DNA from: an uncultured Eubacteriales bacterium
GTDB lineage: Bacteria; Bacillota; Clostridia; UBA1381; UBA9506
Length of the DNA: 7,958 bases
Reading direction: 5' to 3'
NCBI GenBank assembly: GCA_902478395.1
Contig: CABSKZ010000120.1
Coordinates: 1 to 7,958, forward strand
The notes beneath the pieces were generated by a model. That model had not been told where the DNA came from and did not search any database. It saw only the letters and a list, made by a program, of their open reading frames with translations. The translations under genes were made by a program, and so were the position numbers. Below, in pieces: positions 1 to 5,432 of this stretch (within the stretch, counting starts at the first letter, position 1; each line of letters opens with the position of its first letter).

Positions 1-83
1 ATCGTTCCCTGTCGTGTTCTCAGGCCGGCGACTCGCCGTCCCGCTGCGGTATCGGTCCGCAGGATCGGCTATTGTTTCCGCCT
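1..83 (-). other. GC-rich structured leader or ncRNA 5' part, cut by window edge
   Basis: This is the stretch that would be transcribed from the strong minus-strand promoter at 90-118. As RNA it can form two compact hairpins: a 6-bp stem from 57-62 with 44-49 around a 7-nt loop (CUGCGG/CCGCAG), then a 5-bp stem from 34-38 with 26-30 around a 3-nt loop (CGGCG/CGCCG). A weaker third pairing joins 21-24 with 8-11 (CCUG/CAGG). No ATG or GTG start occurs in the visible part, so the leader is at least about 80 nt. It could be the 5' end of a stable RNA, an rRNA operon leader or a regulated mRNA leader. I recognise no known riboswitch or RNA family in it. Confidence 0.4.
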
Positions 84-89
84 GTACCT

Positions 90-118
90 ATCATACCATA
101 TCATCCGCCCGATGTCAA
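90..118 (-). promoter_or_regulatory. Strong sigma-A-type promoter reading off the left edge
   Basis: On the minus strand there is a perfect -35 box TTGACA (113-118), a 17-bp spacer and a -10 box TATGAT (90-95, 5 of 6 matches). The DNA just upstream (about 119-150) is AT-rich and could act as an UP element. Transcription would start near 82-84 and leave the window. No gene is visible for it here, so the target lies beyond position 1. Confidence 0.65.
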
Positions 119-287
119 AGATTATTCCTTTGTATTTCTATCTATCACGCTTAAGGTCTGCCCTCTTACGTCCGTGTATGGCATGTTTCGACCCCTCATA
201 TATAATTGTATAGTATTAAAATAGCAAGGCCACCGCTTCAACAGATGTCCTCTTTCCAACCATATAAGGGGCTATTGGCGATTTATT

Positions 288-393
288 TCAAAATGGGCAT
301 TCAACATTATTGTCGCCTCACATATTATCGTCCATAAACGGGTCAAACAGCGCCGTCAAATGCGAACAGCATTTTTTGTGAATGCCCTTTTCA
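288..393. repeat. Imperfect inverted repeat in the tuf-distal spacer
   Basis: The left arm (288-303) contains GGGCATTCA at 295-303. The right arm (379-393) contains its exact complement TGAATGCCC at 379-387. The match continues outward as a mostly A/T extension, giving about 15 bp with a mismatch and a one-base gap. The arms are about 75 bp apart, so this is not a simple terminator. A second short inverted pair, TGCGAAC at 361-367 and GTTCGCA at 400-406, overlaps the right arm. Function is unknown, and chance pairing cannot be excluded. Confidence 0.35.
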
Positions 394-467
394 ATATTGG
401 TTCGCAGATTTCGCCGGTGTCCTTCCCGATAACAAATCAGTAGATTTTTCCGCATTTAAGACGACAT

Positions 468-500
468 AAAAAATCCCATGTATCAAAGATACATGGGATT
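468..500 (-). terminator. Rho-independent terminator after tuf
   Basis: A perfect 13-bp stem is formed by 488-500 and 472-484 around a 3-nt loop (485-487). On the minus strand it runs into six T residues (complement of 468-473). It begins 12 bp beyond the tuf stop codon. The plus-strand side lacks a T run, so it acts on the leftward transcript only. It would end the str cluster transcript at tuf. Confidence 0.93.
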
Positions 501-512
501 CATAAAAATCAA

Positions 513-1715
513 TTATTCAACTACCGCGGATACAACGCCGGAACCAACGGTTCTTCCGCCTTCACGGATAGCGAAACGCAGCCCTTCTTCAATCGCGATA
601 GGGGTAATCAGTTCCACAGACATGGAAACATTATCGCCAGGCATGCACATTTCAACACCATCCGGAAGATTAACAACACCGGTAACGTCCGTTGTTCTGA
701 AATAGAACTGCGGTCTGTAGTTGTTGAAGAACGGCGTATGTCTTCCGCCTTCTTCTTTGGTCAGGACGTAAACTTCGCCTTTGAATTTGGTGTGCGCTTT
801 GATAGACCCCGGTTTCGCCAGAACCTGTCCTCTTTCGATTTCATTCTTCTGGACACCACGGAGCAGAGCGCCGATGTTATCGCCGGCTTCAGCGCTGTCA
901 AGCAGCTTTCTGAACATTTCGATACCGGTTACAACGACCTTTCTCGGCTCATCCATCAGACCAGTGAGTTCAACCTCATCATTCATGTTCAGGGTTCCTC
1001 TTTCAACTCTACCCGTAGCAACAGTACCACGGCCGGTGATGGAGAAAACATCCTCAACAGGCATCAGGAACGGCAGGTCAGTCTTTCTTTCCGGAGTCGG
1101 AATGTAGCTGTCAACCGCATCCATCAGATCCATAATCGGTTTGTATGCCGGATCAGCCGGATCTGTCGCGCTGGATTCCAGAATCTGCAGAGCAGAACCA
1201 ACGATGATCGGTGTGTCATCACCCGGGAATTCATATTCGTTCAGCAGTTCGCGAACTTCCATTTCAACCAGTTCCAGCAGTTCCGGATCATCAACCTGAT
1301 CAGCTTTGTTCAGGAAAACAACGATGTAAGGAACGCCAACCTGTCTCGCGAGCAGGATGTGTTCTCTGGTCTGCGGCATCGGGCCGTCAGCAGCAGAAAC
1401 GACAAGGATCGCACCGTCCATCTGTGCAGCACCAGTGATCATGTTCTTAACGTAGTCAGCATGGCCCGGGCAGTCAACGTGAGCATAGTGACGGTTTTCC
1501 GTCTCGTACTCAACGTGAGCGGTAGAAATCGTGATTCCTCTTTCTCTTTCTTCCGGTGCGCCGTCAATCTGGTCGTACGCTTTGAAGTCTGCAGCGCCCT
1601 TAAGGCTCAGAACTTTTGTGATAGCAGCGGTCAACGTGGTTTTACCATGGTCAACGTGACCAATGGTTCCAATGTTAACGTGCGGTTTGGTTCTTTCAAA
1701 CTTAGCTTTTGCCAT
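513..1715 (-). CDS. tuf: Elongation factor Tu
   Basis: EF-Tu is the cytoplasmic GTPase that carries aminoacyl-tRNA to the ribosomal A site and is recycled by EF-Ts. The product has 400 residues, close to the usual 393-400. The GTPase domain (about 1-205) shows the P-loop GHVDHGKT at 19-26, switch I RGITIS at 59-64 with Thr62, DCPGH at 81-85 with catalytic His85, NKAD at 136-139 and SAL near 174. Domains 2 and 3 follow, with the family signature GGRHTPFF and YRPQFYFRTTDVTG in domain 3. The start ATG is preceded by AGGAGG (1724-1729) at 8 nt. It is the last gene of the cluster, 100 bp after fusA, with its own candidate promoter in that gap and a strong terminator 12 bp after the stop. The Ala in NKAD, where E. 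coli has Cys, is as I recall common in Clostridia. Identity is certain. Confidence 0.98.
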   Translation of the reverse strand: MAKAKFERTKPHVNIGTIGHVDHGKTTLTAAITKVLSLKGAADFKAYDQIDGAPEERERGITISTAHVEYETENRHYAHVDCPGHADYVKNMITGAAQMDGAILVVSAADGPMPQTREHILLARQVGVPYIVVFLNKADQVDDPELLELVEMEVRELLNEYEFPGDDTPIIVGSALQILESSATDPADPAYKPIMDLMDAVDSYIPTPERKTDLPFLMPVEDVFSITGRGTVATGRVERGTLNMNDEVELTGLMDEPRKVVVTGIEMFRKLLDSAEAGDNIGALLRGVQKNEIERGQVLAKPGSIKAHTKFKGEVYVLTKEEGGRHTPFFNNYRPQFYFRTTDVTGVVNLPDGVEMCMPGDNVSMSVELITPIAIEEGLRFAIREGGRTVGSGVVSAVVE

Positions 1716-1771
1716 TTGTTACTCCTCCTACTTTTTTATAAATTTTTAGTTTTTAATTTTAGAATGAAACT

Positions 1772-1800
1772 ATTTTATCTCTTTTCACCCGAAAAAGCAA
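1772..1800 (-). promoter_or_regulatory. Candidate tuf promoter in the fusA-tuf gap
   Basis: On the minus strand a -35-like TTGCTT (1795-1800, 3 of 6) is followed by 17 bp and a -10 box TAAAAT (1772-1777, 5 of 6). Transcription would start near 1764-1766 and give a leader of about 50 nt with the tuf ribosome binding site at its end. The weak -35 makes this moderate evidence only. A separate tuf promoter would allow EF-Tu to be made in excess of the ribosomal proteins. Confidence 0.45.
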
Positions 1801-1815
1801 GGGTTTTTATAGAAA

Positions 1816-3897
1816 TTAATCCTTTTTCGCTCTTGCATTGATGATTTGTTCCTGAATGCTCTTCGGAACCTCTTCATAGTGGCTCGGCTGCATGGTGTAC
1901 TGACCGCGGCCCTGCGTTCTGGAACGCAGCTCGGTTGCATAACCAAACATTTCAGACAGCGGAACAAAGGAATGAATCATCTGTGCGCCTGCACGGGCTT
2001 CCATGCCCTGAATCTGTCCGCGGCGGGAATTCAGGTCACCCATAACGTCGCCCATGTATTCCTCCGGAACAATTACGTCAACCTGCATAATTGGTTCTTT
2101 CAGAACCGGATCCCCCTTGCGGCAACCTTCTTTAAACGCCATGGAAGCGGCGATTTTAAACGCCATTTCAGAGGAGTCAACCTCATGATAAGAACCGTCA
2201 TACAGTGTAACTCTGACATCCACGACATTATAACCTGCCAGCACACCGGTCTGCATCGCGCCTTGTACACCAGCGTCAACTGCCGGGATATATTCCTTTG
2301 GAATCGCACCGCCGACGATTTTATTCACAAACTCATAACCAGAACCAGGTTCCAGCGGCTCAAGTTTCATCAAAACGTGACCGTACTGACCTTTACCACC
2401 GGACTGTCTCGCATATTTATGCTCAATATCCACCGGCTTGCGGATGGTTTCTTTATAAGAAACCTGAGGTTTACCAACATTGGCTTCAACCTTGAATTCA
2501 CGCATCAGGCGGTCTACAATAATTTCCAGATGCAGTTCGCCCATTCCGGCGATAATGGTCTGGCCTGTTTCCTCGTCCGTATAGGTCTGGAAGGTCGGAT
2601 CTTCCTCTGCCAGCTTGGCGAGGCCGATACCCATTTTCTCCTGGCCTTCCTTCGTTTTCGGTTCAATCGCGACACGGATAACCGGATCCGGGAACTCCAT
2701 GGATTCGAGAATAATCGGATGATCTGGGTCACACAACGTATCACCCGTGGTAGTGTTTTTCAAACCAACCGCAGCGGCAATATCGCCCGAATAGACTTTG
2801 TCTATATCTTTTCTGTCATTTGCGTGCATCTGCAAAATACGGCCGATGCGCTCCTTATTATCCTTCGTGGAATTCAAAATATGAGAACCGGCGTCGAGCG
2901 TACCGGAATATACACGGAAGAAGCAAAGCTTCCCGACAAACGGGTCCGTCATAATTTTAAACGCCAAAGCCGCAAACGGCACATCGTCACTGGACGGACT
3001 TTCCGTTTCCTCTCCCGTTTCCGGGTCTACACCCTTGATAGCCGGAATGTCAACCGGAGACGGCATATAGTCGACTATCGCGTCCAGCAGCTTCTGAACG
3101 CCTTTGTTCTTATAGGAAGTTCCGCAGAGAACCGGAACCATTTCGTTCGCGATGGTTGATTTCCGGATTGCTTTTTTCATTTCCGCAACCGTCAACTCTT
3201 CACCCTCAAGGTATTTTTCCATCAACGCTTCATCGGTTTCCGCAATGTGTTCCATCATCTCAATGCGGTACTGTTCTGCCTTTTCCTTCATATCCTCCGG
3301 AATCTCTTCCTCCCGGATATCTTTTCCTAAATCGTCATAATACACATACGCTTTGTTTTCAACCAGATCGATTAAACCTTTGTATGTTTCTTCTGAACCA
3401 ATAGGAAGCTGGATCGGCACTGCATTACATTTCAAGCGGTCTTTCATCATCGCAACAACATTATAGAAGTCTGCGCCCATGATGTCCATTTTGTTGACGT
3501 AAGCCATACGCGGGACCTTGTAGTTGTCCGCCTGACGCCAAACAGTTTCAGACTGCGGTTCAACACCGCCTTTTGCGCAGAATACCGTGACGCTGCCGTC
3601 CAAAACTCTCAGGGAACGTTCTACCTCGACGGTAAAATCAACGTGTCCCGGTGTATCGATGATGTTAATTCTATGATCAAGCCAATGACAAGTGGTCGCA
3701 GCAGACGTAATCGTGATTCCTCTTTCCTGCTCCTGCGCCATCCAGTCCATCGTTGCCGCACCTTCATGGGTTTCCCCGATTTTATGCACACGGCCGGTAT
3801 AGAACAAAATTCGTTCCGTCGTGGTCGTTTTTCCGGCGTCGATATGGGCCATGATACCAATATTTCTTGTTTTTTGTAGAGAATACTCTCTTGCCAC
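1816..3897 (-). CDS. fusA: Elongation factor G
   Basis: EF-G is the GTPase that drives tRNA-mRNA translocation and, with ribosome recycling factor, splits the ribosome after termination. From the chosen GTG start the product is 693 residues, matching the usual 690-700. The G domain carries AHIDAGKT at 17-24, RGITI at 59-63, DTPGH at 81-85 and NKMD at 135-138. Domain II, domain III, domain IV (RQSGGKGQYGHV, and the tip with GSYHEVDSSEMAFK, His571) and domain V (ending in EEVPKS and a lysine-rich tail) follow in order. The open frame extends 10 codons upstream to another GTG at 3927, but that extension encodes the Shine-Dalgarno AGGAGG (3905-3910). That site is 7 nt before the GTG at 3897, whose product begins MAREYSLQKTRN as in other EF-Gs. 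It lies 65 bp after rpsG and is probably co-transcribed with it. The internal sequence resembles clostridial EF-G. Confidence 0.97.
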   Translation of the reverse strand: MAREYSLQKTRNIGIMAHIDAGKTTTTERILFYTGRVHKIGETHEGAATMDWMAQEQERGITITSAATTCHWLDHRINIIDTPGHVDFTVEVERSLRVLDGSVTVFCAKGGVEPQSETVWRQADNYKVPRMAYVNKMDIMGADFYNVVAMMKDRLKCNAVPIQLPIGSEETYKGLIDLVENKAYVYYDDLGKDIREEEIPEDMKEKAEQYRIEMMEHIAETDEALMEKYLEGEELTVAEMKKAIRKSTIANEMVPVLCGTSYKNKGVQKLLDAIVDYMPSPVDIPAIKGVDPETGEETESPSSDDVPFAALAFKIMTDPFVGKLCFFRVYSGTLDAGSHILNSTKDNKERIGRILQMHANDRKDIDKVYSGDIAAAVGLKNTTTGDTLCDPDHPIILESMEFPDPVIRVAIEPKTKEGQEKMGIGLAKLAEEDPTFQTYTDEETGQTIIAGMGELHLEIIVDRLMREFKVEANVGKPQVSYKETIRKPVDIEHKYARQSGGKGQYGHVLMKLEPLEPGSGYEFVNKIVGGAIPKEYIPAVDAGVQGAMQTGVLAGYNVVDVRVTLYDGSYHEVDSSEMAFKIAASMAFKEGCRKGDPVLKEPIMQVDVIVPEEYMGDVMGDLNSRRGQIQGMEARAGAQMIHSFVPLSEMFGYATELRSRTQGRGQYTMQPSHYEEVPKSIQEQIINARAKKD

Positions 3898-3904
3898 CAA
3901 TCTT

Positions 3905-3910
3905 CCTCCT
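3905..3910 (-). promoter_or_regulatory. Ribosome binding site that decides the fusA start
   Basis: AGGAGG on the minus strand lies 7 nt before a GTG (3895-3897) and 4 nt before an adjacent in-frame TTG (3898-3900). The 7-nt spacing and the conserved MAREYSL N-terminus favour the GTG. The longer open frame from 3927 would place this site inside the coding sequence. Confidence 0.85.
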
Positions 3911-3962
3911 TTCTCCGATAAGTGCACCTAACTTTTGTGCGAATTTTATCTTTTGTTCGTTT

Positions 3963-4433
3963 CTACCATCTGTAGTGTGCAAATGCCTTGTTCGCCTCTG
4001 CCATTTTATGTGTGTCTTCGCGCTTTTTGACAGATGCACCGGTTTCGTTCATCGCATCCATAATCTCAGCAGCCAGACGCTCTTTCATGGTCTTCTCATT
4101 TCTCTGACGGCTGTACAGCGTCAGCCAACGGAGACCGAGAGTCTGTCTTCTTTCCGGACGAACCTCAATCGGAACCTGATAGGTCGCACCGCCGACACGT
4201 CTCGCCTTTACTTCCAAAACAGGCATAATGTTGTCCATCGCCTGGTTAAACGCTTCCAGCGGGTCCTTGCCCGTCTTTTCGCGCACGATATCAAACGCAC
4301 CGTAAACGATTTTCTGAGCCGTGCCTTTTTTCCCGTCCAGCATGATGTTGTTAATCAATCTCGTTACAACCGTGCTGTTATACATCGGGTCAGCCAATAC
4401 TTCTCTTTTTGCAATAAATCCTCTTCTTGGCAC
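3963..4433 (-). CDS. rpsG: 30S ribosomal protein S7
   Basis: S7 is a primary 16S rRNA-binding protein that nucleates assembly of the head of the small subunit and sits next to the E-site tRNA and mRNA exit. From the GTG at 4433 the product is 156 residues, the standard bacterial length. It begins PRRGFIAKREVLADP after the initiator Met and ends with the highly conserved KREDTHKMAEANKAFAHYRW. The open frame runs 10 codons further upstream to an ATG at 4463, but the true start is the GTG because AGGAGG (4442-4447) lies 8 nt before it and the conserved S7 N-terminus starts there. The gap to rpsL (166 bp) is unusually long for this cluster and contains a candidate promoter and a GC-rich hairpin. 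In E. coli S7 represses its own operon by binding the rpsL-rpsG spacer; whether that holds here is inference. Confidence 0.97.
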   Translation of the reverse strand: MPRRGFIAKREVLADPMYNSTVVTRLINNIMLDGKKGTAQKIVYGAFDIVREKTGKDPLEAFNQAMDNIMPVLEVKARRVGGATYQVPIEVRPERRQTLGLRWLTLYSRQRNEKTMKERLAAEIMDAMNETGASVKKREDTHKMAEANKAFAHYRW

Positions 4434-4441
4434 TGAACTTC

Positions 4442-4447
4442 CCTCCT
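4442..4447 (-). promoter_or_regulatory. Ribosome binding site that decides the rpsG start
   Basis: AGGAGG on the minus strand lies 8 nt before the GTG at 4431-4433. An upstream in-frame ATG at 4449-4451 directly precedes this site and has no ribosome binding site of its own at a workable distance. The GTG is therefore the better start. Confidence 0.85.
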
Positions 4448-4475
4448 TCATTATTAGTTTCAAATGAAATCACAG

Positions 4476-4512
4476 GTACTCGGCCGCAATAGCGGCCGCT
4501 AGCGCACAGTAC
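4476..4512 (-). promoter_or_regulatory. GC-rich hairpin in the rpsG leader
   Basis: A perfect 7-bp stem CGGCCGC/GCGGCCG (4492-4498 with 4481-4487) closes a 4-nt loop (4488-4491). It is flanked by a second 5-bp stem GUACU/AGUAC (4508-4512 with 4476-4480). The two stems are joined by a 9-nt one-sided bulge (4499-4507). No T run follows on the minus strand, so it is not a typical intrinsic terminator. It sits at the very 5' end of the transcript predicted from the promoter at 4516-4544. It may be a protein-binding leader element, a processing site or an mRNA-stabilising 5' hairpin. Confidence 0.6.
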
Positions 4513-4515
4513 TCT

Positions 4516-4544
4516 ATTATATTGAAACGACAAATTTTTGTCTG
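4516..4544 (-). promoter_or_regulatory. Candidate rpsG-fusA promoter in the rpsL-rpsG gap
   Basis: On the minus strand CAGACA (4539-4544, 4 of 6) is followed by 17 bp and a perfect -10 box TATAAT (4516-4521). Transcription would start near 4508-4510, giving a leader of about 75 nt that opens with the GC-rich hairpin and ends at the rpsG ribosome binding site. The perfect -10 and ideal spacing in an otherwise long AT-rich spacer support it. Confidence 0.55.
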
Positions 4545-4599
4545 TCTATTTACCAAATAACAACGTACCAGCACTTATTTTGTGATTTTAGCGCCAAAA

Positions 4600-5016
<417 letters not shown>

Positions 5017-5050
5017 ACCTAAATTTCCTCCTTTCTTTTACACAAATTTC

Positions 5051-5073
5051 TATATTAATATGGAATTAATATA
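5051..5073 (-). promoter_or_regulatory. All-A/T hairpin between the L7Ae-like gene and rpsL
   Basis: A perfect 9-bp inverted repeat made only of A and T (5065-5073 with 5051-5059) surrounds a 5-base loop (5060-5064). It lies between the L7Ae-like stop and the rpsL ribosome binding site. There is no T run after it, and an A/T stem is too weak for a standard terminator. It could be an RNA processing or mRNA-stability element, a DNA operator, or chance in AT-rich spacer. Confidence 0.4.
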
Positions 5074-5091
5074 AACAAAATAACCGGAATA

Positions 5092-5334
5092 CTACCGTAA
5101 AATTACTGCACAAGCCGCGCCCACGTTTATCCCGCAGGCTTTCCCAAGCTGCTGCTTTGTTTCAAAGTATTCCACCGGCACGAGATTTTCCCTGCAAAGG
5201 GACAAAAACGGTTCAATCACATGCGCATCCGCATCCTCAGCGACAAGTGCTTTCGACGCCTGCCCATTTTCTACCGCTTCCGTCGACTGCTTGATTCCAA
5301 CATAATATCTCGAACCTCGAAGGTCGTCCTGCAT
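5092..5334 (-). CDS. rplGB: L7Ae-family kink-turn RNA-binding protein (YbxF-like)
   Basis: This 80-residue protein belongs to the L7Ae/L30e/Gadd45 family and resembles Bacillus YbxF, encoded at the same place between rpoC and rpsL. YbxF-type proteins bind kink-turn RNA motifs; their cellular role in bacteria is poorly defined. Visible family features are the N-terminal VGIKQSTEAV segment (about 12-21), the AEDAD stretch near 32-36, and the C-terminal signature LGKACGINVGAACAVIL (about 63-79) that forms the RNA-binding edge. Length matches the roughly 82-residue Bacillus homologue. The ATG is weakly supported: GGAG (5346-5349) lies 11 nt upstream, farther than ideal, so initiation may be inefficient. 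It is the first gene behind its own strong promoter and is followed by rpsL. Confidence 0.9.
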   Translation of the reverse strand: MQDDLRGSRYYVGIKQSTEAVENGQASKALVAEDADAHVIEPFLSLCRENLVPVEYFETKQQLGKACGINVGAACAVILR

Positions 5335-5369
5335 GAAAGTTCACACTCCGTTTTCAAGCATACCTCACT

Positions 5370-5398
5370 ATTTTAGCATACTGATACAGCCCTGTCAA
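5370..5398 (-). promoter_or_regulatory. Main str-cluster promoter, upstream of the L7Ae-like gene
   Basis: On the minus strand a perfect -35 TTGACA (5393-5398) is followed by 17 bp and a -10 box TAAAAT (5370-5375, 5 of 6) preceded by TGC, an extended -10. Transcription would start near 5362-5364, only about 29 nt before the L7Ae-like ATG. The promoter lies in the 98-bp gap after the rpoC stop, so rplGB-rpsL and downstream genes can be transcribed independently of the RNA polymerase genes. No intrinsic terminator is visible between rpoC and this promoter, so read-through from rpoC is also likely. Confidence 0.8.
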
Positions 5399-5432
5399 CA
5401 TCTTTTTTGTAAAACTAAAGGGCTTAACACCG

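Larger units (their letters stand above)
1..471. other. Gene-free region downstream of tuf
   Basis: No credible protein-coding frame is visible on either strand between the left edge and the tuf terminator. No tRNA or rRNA gene is recognisable either. The stretch is mixed in composition: GC-rich at 1-70 with several short hairpins, and AT-rich around 120-150 and 195-225. It contains a consensus-like minus-strand promoter pointing at the left edge (about 90-118) and an imperfect inverted repeat with arms near 288-303 and 379-393. It most likely holds the upstream control region of a gene or structured RNA that begins beyond position 1, with spacer DNA between that and the tuf terminator. Confidence 0.7.

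Noticed and set aside
1..83. TPP-riboswitch-like CUGAGA near 18-23 on the minus strand
   Set aside because: The required upstream GGGGUGC-type segment is absent, and the pairing partner expected after CUGAGA is not seen in the visible part. A six-base match alone is not enough.
201..206. Plus-strand TATAAT
   Set aside because: No -35-like sequence at a suitable distance and no plus-strand gene downstream.
199..227. Second minus-strand promoter TTGCTA-17-TATATA upstream of the strong one
   Set aside because: Only about 4 of 6 matches in each box, and it lies in an AT-rich patch where such matches are expected by chance.
1788..1806. ACCC/GGGT hairpin after the fusA stop as a terminator
   Set aside because: Only a 4-bp stem with a 10-nt loop, and no T run follows on the minus strand.
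738..1841. Long plus-strand open frame opposite tuf
   Set aside because: It overlaps the certain tuf gene on the other strand, has no ribosome binding site and no recognisable protein features. It is a codon-composition shadow.
1846..3159. Long plus-strand open frame opposite fusA
   Set aside because: Antisense shadow of fusA with no family features.
3898..3962. Promoter in the rpsG-fusA gap (TAAAAT near the end of the spacer)
   Set aside because: No acceptable -35 box at 16-18 bp upstream of the -10-like sequence.
5341..5361. Six-codon minus-strand open frame MLENGV before the L7Ae-like gene, as a leader peptide
   Set aside because: Its ATG lies within about 3 nt of the predicted transcript start, with no room for a ribosome binding site. 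It shows no attenuator structure. Probably chance.
5331..5363. Kink-turn or start-codon-sequestering helix in the L7Ae-like gene leader, as an autoregulatory site
   Set aside because: Only a 5-bp pairing with one G-U can be drawn, and no bulge with tandem G-A pairs is present, so no kink-turn is supported.
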